From NCBI GenBank assembly GCA_027943335.1, contig BSBK01007741.1:1579969-1643968 (forward strand): 64,000 nt of DNA, given 5' to 3'. The number at the start of each line of letters is the position of its first letter. Position 1 is the first letter of the stretch. Under the pieces are notes generated by a model. The model worked only from the letters and a program-made list of their open reading frames with translations, was not told the origin of the DNA and searched no databases. Below, one piece after another: positions 24,192 through 34,642 of the stretch. A program made the translations under genes and the position numbers. This stretch comes from Chamaecyparis obtusa (lineage: Eukaryota > Streptophyta > Pinopsida > Cupressales > Cupressaceae).

Positions 24192-25332
24192 TGTTGGCAT
24201 TAAGTATGATTGTCATTAGTGACAACACTTATTCAGACTCTACATGTTTACCGAGCAGAATAGTGTTTACCAAGCAGAACAGTGTTTACTAAGTAGAACA
24301 ATGTTTACCAAGCAGAACAATGTTTATCGAGTAGAACAGTGCTTACCGAGTTATCTTCACCAAGTGATGAGATGAGCAATGCTTATCGAGTGCCAGCACA
24401 GTAAATAGGGAATTTAGGCTCTACTGAGTGACACTATATCTACCAAGTCTCCAGTATATACCGATTTTGAAACTACAACTGAGTGGTTAGTATGGACCAG
24501 GCCTCCACTTCTATCGAGTGCATGACGATGCTGAGTAACGTAGTGGATGCCAAGTATTAGAAAGTCACCGAGTTAGTTTGCAGTAACCGAGTCACTATAT
24601 TTGGGTTGACTCAGTAATACTCGTGTTTGCCTATTTAGAGCCGACTTTGATATTGTTTTGTAATTATTTTGATTGATATATAAACAATGTTTTGTATCCT
24701 ATCCAAAAGTGTGTGAAAAAAAGTGAGAAGCGAAAAAAAGAGAAGAAAGGCAGAGATAAGCAAATTAAAAAGGGATACAATAGTATAAGAAGTAGCAGAG
24801 ACATATCTATCACAAAAGGTGATCATTACATCAAAGAATCTCAATCAGCAAGAACAGTTGCAAGTAAGAGATCTACTATTTCATCCTAACAGGTGAATCA
24901 ACCCCAAATCCTTTAACCGGTTAGACTTAACAGTCTTTGCAAAAATCTCTTAACCAAGTGCATACTTCTTTGTATTTTTGTAAATCCTCTAACAAGGTGG
25001 ACCTAGTAGTCCTTATTGCTCCTAACAGGGCAGATCATCGGAAGTGATCATTGTAAGCCTTAACCGGCAAACTTTATACTACAGAATTGAAGTTTAGTGG
25101 GTTTCATCCCCACCCCAGTTTTAATTTCTATTTGGAAGGTTTCTGGGTCACCAAATCTCTGTGTTCAAAGTGTTATGAATGTTTTATTCTTTCTATTACT
25201 CATGCATATAGTTAGCTTATCAATCTAATGTCATTGAGAAAATGGTTGAGATCTAAAATTAGTAAAATTTTTGAAGTTACTGATTCACCCCTCCCCTCTC
25301 AATAACCTAGCTAGTCTTGAATATTTCCAACA
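24192..25332 (+). repeat. 3' LTR of element C
   Basis: Direct repeat of 17828-18968 with identical length. It ends GAATATTTCCAACA and is followed by target duplicate GTATG. Includes the 19-bp repeats at 24246-24355. Confidence 0.93.
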
Positions 25333-25337
25333 GTATG

Positions 25338-26951
25338 ATCATTGTTTGTCTGATGGTTGTCAATCACAATTTCTCCATTATCAATCTTGTCTTGAATGAG
25401 ATGCTTCAAGCGTATGCAGTTATTAGTTGTATGACCCTTGTTTTGATGGAAGTCACAGAAATTGGTCTCTTTCCACCATTTTGGTTTAGGTTTAGGATCA
25501 AATGGTTTTATCTTAGGCAATGTGATGATTTTGTTTTCCAAGAGATTTTTCATGGTAGATTCTAAAGACTTACCAAAAGGAGTGAATTTAGGTTTTGGTG
25601 TTGTAACCCATGGTTTATAGTCTTTTGACTTTTCAGATGGCTCGTATGCCTTTTGTTCAGAAGCTTTTATGGCTTGAGTTCCCATGGTGAGATTGAATGC
25701 TGGTGCCTTTTATGGGACACTAACATGATCAATAATGCCATATGTTACAAAATTTTTGTTCTTGTTCTAGAATTTACCTTTGTCTTTATTGTTGGAACTA
25801 GAACTAGATTTGTACTTGTTTTGCTTATGAAGCGATATGTCCCCTTTTTCAACAAGCACATTCTCAATCTTGATGGCATTCACTACCATTTTATCACAAG
25901 ATGTATGATTTTGAATTTAAAAGGGATAATTGAGTTTTGGAACTAGATTGTTGATGAGGATTTCAAGTTTTTCAGTTTCTAGAATAGGTCGAGCATAGAG
26001 TGAAAATTTATTCCTCCATCATTTGAGGAAAGTCAGGAAGGGTTCTCCTAAGTTTTGCTTCAGATTGTAGATATCGATCATGGTGATTGAATGTTGAATG
26101 TTGTAGGAGTATTGTTGATAAAATAGTTTGATCAACTCCTCAAAGGTTTTGATTGTTGGAGGATTTTTAGAGAGCCAATAAATAGCTGACCCTCCTAGAG
26201 AGCAAGGAAAAAGATGCATTAGGTAAGTTGGTTCGTGCATGAACTCTATGGATTGAGTATAGAATTCCCTGACATGATCTTGAGGATTAGAGTTTCCATC
26301 ATACTTATCATATTTTGGTATCTCGACTCTTTTTGGGAATGGTGGCATGTACAAGTTTTTGTCAAATGGAAAGGGGCATAGAGCCTCCATAGAAAATTAT
26401 TTAGGTTCTTTCTCTTTTTCCATCTTGTTTAACTTGAATTTCATAGCATGCATTTGTTTCATCATGGCTGTGATGGGAGTTTATTCCTCTTGAGTGACAA
26501 TATCTTCAACATTAAATTTTGGAGGAAGTTTGGCTCCTTGTTGAGCTAGATCTAGGAAATATGCCTCTTTCTCTTCACGCAAGAAGTGTCTCATCATTCT
26601 TTTGAAGTTATCATCATTCAGCTATTGGGCAATTTTAGAAGGTCTAGGTTCTTGATCGGCACCATGTTGAGATTGGTGTCCTTGGGAGCCTTGATTTTCT
26701 CCTCCTTGAGACATTGTGCTATGATGAGAACTACCAGGGATTGATTGATGTGGAGTTTGTTGAGCATCTCCATGAATAGATATAGGAGGGGTAACATAAC
26801 CACTTTTCAAGTAAAGATTTCTAAGAGCATCTTCCCCAAATTTAGTTGTGTCATAAGATTGATGAAATGTCTGAGCAATCATAGAAGATGCTGCTGAAGA
26901 TAATTTGGGTTGTTCTTGTTTTCGTTGTGAGGAAGCTCTAGTTTCCACCAT
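25338..26951 (-). pseudogene. Gypsy D: gag with capsid domain and zinc finger
   Basis: Starts at ATG 26951 (MVETRASSQRKQEQPKL), a start often seen in plant gypsy gags. A Gln/Ser-rich region is followed by the retrotransposon gag (capsid) domain at 26019-26390 with EIPKYDKYDGNSNPQDHV, FPCSLGGSAIYWL and FEELIKLFYQQY. A finger-like CDFHQNKGHTTNNC lies at about 25406-25447. Stops and probable frameshifts lie at about 26620, 26480, 26390 and between 26018 and 25685. The frame continues across the C insertion at 17822. The capsid protein would package element RNA; this copy is dead. Confidence 0.87.
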
Positions 26952-29260
26952 TAACCTTGAGTGAAACCAAAGAGCAAGATTAAGACAACTGAAGAATGAA
27001 TTGATCCAAGAAGATCAGATGATGCAACCTTGTCAAGATTGGATTGTTGAAGATTGATTTGGATGTAAATGAAGGATACTATGATCTAGATGTATGGGTA
27101 GATGCCCAAAAGATAGCGGACATGAGCTCGCAACACTTAGTTATTTTGTTGAAGATTGAATTGAAGATGATTTGACAAGGTTTTGACACAAGATGAATCT
27201 GATTCAAATCAATAGATCAAAAGGCTGGATCAAACTCAAGAGACCACTTTTGGAAAAATGATTGGATTCTTTTGGTTTTCTACTTTGTTCCTAACATGGT
27301 GATTTTTCTGACAGAATCTAGAAGTTGGCTGTAAAAACTAGATTTCTAACAAATTTGGAAGATTTCTAACAACTTTTCAAGATTTTTATATGAGTTTCTC
27401 TAGGCTCGTACGAGTCTCGGTTAGCTCTGGCATGATAGTTGATAAGGCTTGTACAACAATGGTAGCACTCATACGATAGTTGACACTAGGGATTGATTTT
27501 TCTTCACTTTTCTTGACAACACTCGTACGACAGTATCTAGTCTCCCGTATGACAATCTGGGGGTTCTGACATGATAGTTGGGATAACTCGTACGACTTTC
27601 TGAGCTTCAAGGATGAATTTTGACTCTAGAAAGGATTTTTCCTTTAGATTTACAATTTTTCATGTTTTTAGTATCAAATTATTTTCAAAATTTTCTATCC
27701 AGGTTTGAATATCTGTGTTATAATTCATCTCGGATTAATTTGTTTCAAGTAACCAAGTAGATATCAAGCACATAGAACAACAATCAAGGGAATTCAAGCA
27801 CATCTGAAAACAATGGGAAAGGGACAAAGGAACCTTGCACATAAACAATCAAGTGACTTTATTATTCTAATCCTTGAGAGTGCTATTTGTGTATGTTCTC
27901 AAAAAGTTTTGCAAATACGCACATAGTCCTAGAAAATGAAAATTTTGGCCTCACTAGGGTTTTTAGTAATGGTCTGACTCTACAAATTTTGTAATCTCAA
28001 GAGGGAGAACTCCAATCCAAGCGCACTGGGGTTTTGACATAGTCCAAGAATTTAATCGATCAGGAGCTTCTAGGGAGATCTGGCAGCCCAACAAGAGACT
28101 ACACCTATGGAGATTTCTTCCACAAAGATATTTATATAGCGGCTATTGCTACCATGACAAAAATGGCTATTACCACTTGAGGTTCCATCCACGTGGTTGA
28201 CCCAATAAAGGGAATATCCACTATGGTTAACCCTCTCTAAAGGTGACTCACAAAATAGACCACATGGGGACTTGGTCCAGATTCAAGGATCTGAGTTTTT
28301 GGTACTACCCAAAAAGGGAGTAGAGCATAATCCTCTAGCCTTTTCACTTTTACCCAAACATAGTAGACAAATTCTTTGATACGCTAAGACTGAAATTACC
28401 TCACCAAGATTTGTGATGTCAACAACAATGTCTACCGAGCTCTCTAAGTGGGACCAAGAGAGAATGTACCGATCAAAGTTGAGGAGCAAACCAAGTAGAA
28501 TGTGAGATAATCATAGTATCCTCCCTCCCTATAAGGGGATCTATCTTCAAGAAGAGATTCACATGCAAAACAAGAAAATGAAGCCCACTCTCTTAGGAAC
28601 TCCACAAATAGTGTTCATGGGGCCTAATTACTATGTGTAACAGATATGAAAAAAAATCTATGTTTGTTTTAGAGCCCAAAACTGAAGTGTGACTTATGAA
28701 AGTAGGAAAGACACCCAAGCCAAACATTGAGATGTTCATTTTATGTCCAAATCAAAATGTTATCAGATGAAGTAGAATACCTACATTCCCACACAATGCG
28801 CTTAGTAGATTTTACCCGATTTTGCAATTTTGTTGGGCTTTCCTGTGAGCAAAAACAACAAGTATCAATAAAAAGAAAAAGATCTCAATTTTTAGTGTTA
28901 GCTATCAGTCCAAATCCAAAATTCAAATCTGAAAGATAAACTGAAAATCTGATATGACAATTGAATCTCTGGTACCAAAACTCGTATGACAGTGGGTTAT
29001 CTACCGCATGACAATCTAGGAATGATATGATAGTGGGTCTATGCACACATGACAGAGTAGTCCTAAAATGACAATGTATAACAATAGGCACGAGTCTCAA
29101 AAACACCAATTATTGTATGACAGTCAGGGGGTCCTCGCACGACACTCTGGCAAAACTCATACAAAAATTGTACAGACAGAAAGTAAAAATCACAGTTTTG
29201 GTAGAAAATGACAGAAAATTGATAGAAATTGTTAGAAGATGAAATGGAAACCCATTTTAG
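26952..29260 (-). other. Leader of gypsy D between primer site and gag
   Basis: About 2.3 kb with no supportable reading frame. It carries scattered copies of a CTCGTACGACAGT-like motif in two clusters (27395-27600 and 28975-29165), some with a CGTACG palindrome core. A long untranslated leader is common in large plant gypsy elements. Confidence 0.65.
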
Positions 29261-29280
29261 GGCCCCACGGTGGGTGCCAA
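29261..29280 (-). other. Primer binding site of gypsy D
   Basis: On the minus strand TTGGCACCCACCGTGGGGCC directly follows the LTR end. This resembles the TTGGCGCCCACCGTGGGG sites of plant gypsy elements. I do not assign the tRNA. Confidence 0.75.
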
Positions 29281-29283
29281 AAA

Positions 29284-30525
29284 TGTGTGTGGAAATTGTA
29301 CCTAGCTGTGGACACAACACTTTAGTAAAACATTAGAGGTTAGCAAATCAAGAAATGTGCAATATAAATGAAATAAGCTAACCAGGTGATTTACTACCTT
29401 CTAGTAGGTGCGAGTATGGTATTCTCAGATTCAGACCGAGATCAGTGACAATGCAACACCTAAACAAAGGATTTAAATGATTTAAAATAATGAAATATGA
29501 ATGCAGATTAATATATTTTTTTTGGATTTTGTATGCAATAAGATGGAAAACTGGATATGAAACTAATCTAGAATGAATTGAAATGATATGTAAATTTATC
29601 TTACAATGGTATGCTATGAATGAATGCTATGAACCCTCAAAAACAATAACAAAAATCTCATAATAGCCTTGTTCGCAAAAGCTTGATTCTTTAGATGCCA
29701 ATTCACCAAAGTAAGGATGCAAATTCGAGGGATCCTTTTGTGAGGAGATGAGCCTTGATTATATAAAAATTGAGGGCTTGAGGAGCATTGAGAAAATCCA
29801 TAAATCACTCTTGATAAACTCAGGTTGATTTTTGAGTTAACAAGAAATCAGGAAAAGATCAACTCATAAAATCATGCAAAATCACTTTTTATCTCAAAAT
29901 AGAGTTTAGTTCACTTTTTCAACTCACAATCACATGTTGAGTTTAGAAAGTTAACAAATTGAAGTTGATAATTGATTTAAAGTTGACTGCTTTTCTGATT
30001 GTGGATGATTTAATATGAATTAATTTAAAAATAAAGTGATTTACTCTCAACTTAACTGATTTTGAATTAAAATAATTGATTTATGGGTTAATCAATTATT
30101 AAATCAAACTTTTATTCAAAAACTATATCATTAAATATTGACAACTGGATTTAATTAATTAAATAAGAATTTAATCAATTGTAGTAGGATTTTGATTTAT
30201 TGTCAACATTAAATAATATAATTTAGGAATAAATTAAATCTAATTAAATAATTAAGTGGTAGAATTAAATTAATTAATTAAATATTCAGAATATTCAGTT
30301 AATTAAATTTAGGATAAATAATGACATTTATCACCAAATAATATTTAATCAAAGATAATTCGAATAATTAGGAATATTCCCTGATGTAGAATTAAGATAA
30401 AATCAGTTAGGGTTTTGATAAACTGATGTGTAGATGTGCCTTAGGTTAGGACTTTGATGTCAATTTCATTCGATTTGTTGATGTAGGAGGTTAATGAACC
30501 TATAACCCATTTTTGGGGTATTACA
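29284..30525 (-). repeat. 5' LTR of gypsy D
   Basis: On the minus strand it runs from TGTAATACCCC (30525) to CCACACACA (29284), just before the primer site. The 3' LTR is outside the window, so the outer limit rests on the TG...CA ends and the change of sequence type. The right part (30020-30380) is extremely AT-rich, with many TTAATTAA-type words. ATATG (30526-30530) is the expected right target duplicate. Confidence 0.75.
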
Positions 30526-30734
30526 ATATGTATAGGATTAGAAGTTTGAATTGAAGTTGTGATGATAGGTGAAGCATAAGTAGAGACACTAGGAATGGAA
30601 GTAGAGATAGACAAAGAGATCTCAACACTTGTAGTAGGTGGAATGATAACTAAATATCAAGAAAAATCCTTAATATATTTGACATTGGTATGAACAAGAT
30701 GAGAGATAGTATGCAAGAGGTCAAGACCATGTTG
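30526..30734 (-). pseudogene. Element E coding fragment, downstream part
   Basis: Minus-strand translation continues from 31735-31770 across the 1-kb TIR element, giving an open stretch rich in Ser, Thr and Ile (PPTTSVEISLSIS, then ITTSIQTSNPIHI) until D interrupts it. Only one stop is seen. Function is not recognisable. Confidence 0.4.
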
Positions 30735-31734
30735 GGTAAGTGCACAAAGATGGTGTGCAAAAAAGTGGCCACCCACCTAGAAAATAGAAAAATAAACCTA
30801 GCACGACCAAATTACTTTAAATTCAAATAACTCAATTAGGCTTAGGTTTGATAAATGAATAATCCAAGGACACGACAACTTAATAGGCTTGGATAAAAAG
30901 TTTGGGGTTCGAGAGCTTCATTTCCCTCCATTTCCCTATTTTTTCACATGTTTTACTCTTCAAAATAGGTTTTCCAACTTCTTCATCATCAACTTTACAC
31001 AGCATCAAGTGGTTGTTTGTAAAATGACCACCATAATTTTTCACGTCTTCTAAAATTTCTAAATATATAAATTTTCCTATTTTTGGACAACAATAACACA
31101 ATAAAAGTTTAATTTTCTTTACCCATGTTTTCATAGTTGTCAGACATATGTGTACCATTTTCCTAATAACTTTTGATCTGCTAAAAAAAATTTAAAATAA
31201 ATTACATATTATTGCTCTACACTTGATTCTATGCACTTTAAAAAAAAAAGTTTGCATTTTTAGTTATTTTGATGTAAATTATGTCTATCGCACGAAAAAA
31301 CACCAAAGTTTAAGGATGTTCCCACTTAAAAAAATCATAAAAAATAAAACACTCAACATAAAATTACAAAAAATACACAACTTCTACCTCTCACTCTTGT
31401 CTATCTTTCCACATAAGGATTTTTCTAAATACTAAATCTAACTATATCCTTCTTTATGTGCAGTAAAGTCAGTATATTATAATTTTATGAAAAATTTAGA
31501 AACATTTTTTCATGCGCAATGGATTTGAACCTCTTAATGTTATCCATTTAATTTTTTTTTTTAGTAGTTTAGAAACTCTATTCATAGTACTAAAATTCTT
31601 TAAATTCTTTACACATCTTCTAATTTTTAGTGCATAACTATCAAATCTCTTTTCAAACTTCAGGTTTACCTAATTTTAGAAAAAAAGTGGCCACTTATAC
31701 CCCCCATTTTGTACACCATATTGTTGCACTTACC
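30735..31734. mobile_element. 1.0-kb TIR DNA transposon (MITE-like) inserted in E
   Basis: The ends are imperfect inverted repeats about 40-50 bases long: GGTAAGTGCACAAAGATGG on the left against GGTAAGTGCAACAATATGG read inward from the right, each reaching GTGGCCAC. Flanks share ATGTT (left ATGTTG, right ATGTTC), so the target duplication is 5-9 bp and uncertain. No transposase frame is present. Superfamily unassigned; Mutator-type or hAT are candidates by duplication length. Confidence 0.7.
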
Positions 31735-31769
31735 ATGTTCATTATGATGAATGAGCTTTCTTATCCCTT

Positions 31770-32003
31770 TCACAATGGAAAGGGCTTCAGGTTTTGTTTT
31801 TCTTGAGCTAGCCATTGTTCAAACTTTTCAAAGTCTTGGGAAAAATTTTGGACTTGAGAAGGAGGAACTCTTAATGCTTCATCTTCATCATGAGAATAAT
31901 GAGAAGAGTTGTTCTCCATGAAAGGATTGATATCATTAGAATGTATGTTTGTCTCATCAATATTCCCAGGAAATATGGAGGGTTTGGGATCAAAGGAACC
32001 CAT
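31770..32003 (-). pseudogene. Element E first ORF, N-terminal fragment
   Basis: Starts MGSFDPKPSIFPGN at 32003, 290 bases inside the E primer site. The 77 residues are acidic and Asn/Ser-rich, ending FEKFEQWLAQEKQNLKPF, then a stop; the frame seems to resume after a shift (KLIHHNEHGLDLL). It has the position of a gag N-terminus but I recognise no domain. Confidence 0.45.
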
Positions 32004-32290
32004 GAGTCTATGATGTATTCTAACCAGAATAATATAGGTGCAAATCAAAGTGATAAAGCTCATACACAAGGAAATGAAAGGAAAGAGAGATCAATATAAT
32101 TTTAAATAAATATGTAAACTAACCAAATTTAAATATCAAATTTAAACATGTAAATATGAAACTAAATGCATAAAATTGATAACACATACAAAGTAGATCT
32201 AGAAATGTGATTGCAATGTAAACTAGATGTAATTATCAAATCTAAATGCACAATAGAGGATATCTAGACACCAAATCAAAATAATAGTTC

Positions 32291-32311
32291 TATGAGTCAG
32301 GTTCACCAAAA
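32291..32311 (-). other. Primer-site-like sequence of E
   Basis: On the minus strand TTTTGGTGAACCTGACTCAT follows the LTR end, in the position of a primer site. The tRNA is not identified. Confidence 0.5.
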
Positions 32312-33607
32312 TGTGATATAGAAAATGGTGATAAATGGTATGCCCCCACTTTATATATACATAGGAATACCAAACCCCGCCCTTAGGCTAAATCTGATTA
32401 GAAAAACCCAAAATGGATGAAGGGTTACTAATGGGTGATCTAGATAAAGGGTGAGTTTGATGAGATAGTATGTTATTCACTGTACAAACATAAATGTATG
32501 TGTATGCAATATAAAGTATGGAAAAAACATATGCAATGATAAAGAAGATGATAACCACTAATGAATGATATCAAATATAATGTATCAAAGTAAGTGCTGA
32601 AGGAAAAAAATAATGATGTACTCACCTTGTTTTCTGGAAGAGGGAAAATAAATTTTAGATATGTATTTGATTGACCAAAACCCGTCGGAATCAAAAACCA
32701 TTTGGGATATGGGACTGTGAGACCTACAACTTCTGATCGTACAATTTTTAAATCTTGAGGAACATTTCAAAAAAGTTGGCTTGGTCCCAAAAGTCATCCT
32801 AATCCTGGAAGGATAAACCTTGATGAAATCTATAGAGGATCAATCCTTGGTTCCAAAATTTTGAAAATAGGGATCTACAACTGCATACATGTTCCTGCAC
32901 ATATGAAAAATGGGGAAATTGTTGTGGAAAGGGGTTTGCCTTGGTAAAGCCCCTAGATAGGAATTAACCTTGAAAGAAAATGAGTAAAGTATGTAAAACA
33001 AGACAAATGTAAGTATTCACCTTGCTTGTCAAACACTCATGGATGCATACAAATCCTATAAACCCACAAAGGTGTATTCTTAGAATGTGTGTTGTAGAAT
33101 CAAGGATGTCTTCACACATGCAATTGATCTACACTTTCCAAATCCTTATATATTGGATGTATGTATACTTTATCACTTCAATGAAGAAGAGGAGGAGGAA
33201 TGAAATATATGTGGATATTCTTACTTTCATACGAACTCCTCCACTTAACCACCATGGCAGAGAGACACTTGCATCAATAAGATAAGATTTTCTTTTAATG
33301 AATCTCAAATGGAAGGAAACTTGAAGATCTTGAGTTGGAAGCCTTTTCTTCAAATCTTGAACCTAAAAGAGAACTTGAAATCACCAATAATTTCCCACAT
33401 ATAGAATACTTGAACATGAGTATATTGATAATCATGGATAATAATAGATGTAATGGATGTCAACATATGTAGAGTTTTGAGGAGAACATAAAAATGAAAG
33501 AAGGAAATCAAGCATGAACATATGCGGATCAAGGAAATCACTATAATGGGGCCCAAAAATATCCTCAAGGCATCCAATAATGGGTTCTAACTTTTTATAA
33601 TTGTACA
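32312..33607 (-). repeat. 5' LTR of element E
   Basis: Minus strand from TGTACAATTATAAAAAG (33607) to TATATCACA (32312), 1296 bases. A TATA-like TATATATAAAG lies near 32350-32365 on the minus strand. Only one LTR is in the window, so the ends rest on TG...CA, the adjacent primer-like site and the host junction. Confidence 0.62.
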
Positions 33608-34642
33608 TGAATTATCTTTAATTTAGCACATGAAAGAGAGAGGGGAGAATGAACTTTCCAAATATGAACTACAATCTAAGGGATTCTATCATCTGTGACC
33701 CCATTAAAATAGAGATAAGATGAAATAATGGGGAATATTACTAGGCACGAGACTATTGTCGACCAAAGGGGAAAGCATAAGCTATGAAGAAGCATCCAAA
33801 GAAATATATGAAGGATATGAAGCATGAGGAAGCCCACTTAGAACATATGGGAAAGGAACACATTAAGAGAAGTAAAATCCTTAGAATGTAAAGGAAACAA
33901 TTGAGTGACATTCTTTAGCATTCTTCCAACAAGTAGGTATTCCTTTATTTCATAGAATAGAGTAGTCGAAAGACAAGCGGTCGGTAGCAAAATAATGATG
34001 TCAATGAAAGGGGAGTCCTTTGAAATCCAATAGTTGTGTCCAATGTCTGATCCCTACAACCAAGACCATGTCCCTCTAGAGGGATTTAGAGTTGTCTCTA
34101 TCAACTAAAATATGGAAAAAAGGTGGAATAATCTATGTGAGAAGTTGAATCATCAATTTTCAAGAAACACCATATTGAGTTGTCAATGGCCTCATAGAAA
34201 GACTCATCTATATAATCCAGAGAAAGAACTAAGTTAAGAGTGCTCTTGTATACGATTGTGTGAATTTTTAGCATCAACATTTTCTGTCATAATTTATCAA
34301 TATTTTAGATCACACTCCATAATATAAAACTTAACTTAAAAGGTCAATTTTAAAGACACGGTTATATTCTCTAATAATCTTAACTCATTATAATAGATTA
34401 TGAAAAAGTCAAGTACATTATCACTTCTTTAACTATTAAATAAAATCCATAATTTCTAACCGGTGAAAAGAAAATCCATAATTTCTAACAAAATAATCTC
34501 ATTACATTCTACAATATCAATTTTATTTATTATTAAATAGAATAATTAAAAAACAAATGATAAACAATTCAAACACTATTCACCATTCCCCAATGATGCC
34601 ATTTATTTGTAGGGAAGTAGGAAATAACATAAGATTTAAAAG
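33608..34642. repeat. Host segment, copy 1 of a duplication (3' flank of GLP pseudocopy 1)
   Basis: About 1 kb that aligns with 59915-60945, the DNA directly downstream of the intact GLP gene. Shared landmarks are TGAAAGAGAGAGGGGAG, AATATGAACTACAATC, GAAGCATCCAAAGAAATAT and the AT-rich TTTATTTATTATTAAATAG near the end. No gene of its own is seen. Confidence 0.85.

Larger units (their letters stand above)
17828..25332 (+). mobile_element. LTR retrotransposon C, non-autonomous (no pol)
   Basis: Complete 7.5-kb element with LTRs of 1141 bases each (17828-18968 and 24192-25332) and GTATG duplicated at 17823-17827 and 25333-25337. The body holds a gag-like ORF1 with five CCHC knuckles and a long ORF2 homologous to B ORF2. 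No protease, integrase or RT motif is seen. LTR sequence differs from B, so this is a separate family with the same plan. It sits in the gag region of D. Confidence 0.93.
7780..30525 (-). mobile_element. Ty3/gypsy LTR retrotransposon D, split by A, B and C
   Basis: Minus-strand element whose parts in the window are 7780-8757, 15956-17827, 25338-29283 and the 5' LTR at 29284-30525. B and C carry matching 5-bp duplications (TAGAC, GTATG), so removing them joins the D pieces exactly. Reading leftward: LTR, primer site, long leader, gag, zinc finger, protease, G-patch-like segment, start of RT. The protease-before-RT order and the gag type place it in Ty3/gypsy. The remaining pol and the 3' LTR lie beyond the left edge, displaced by A. 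Confidence 0.88.
30526..33607 (-). mobile_element. LTR retroelement E, 5' part, interrupted by D and a TIR element
   Basis: Minus-strand LTR (32312-33607), adjoining primer-site-like sequence, leader and the beginning of a coding region, cut at 30526 by D. The rest of E would lie left of D, outside the window. Its right junction (33607/33608) falls inside sequence that is continuous in the second copy of the host segment at about 59915, which supports a true insertion end. No pol is visible, so superfamily is undetermined. Confidence 0.65.
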
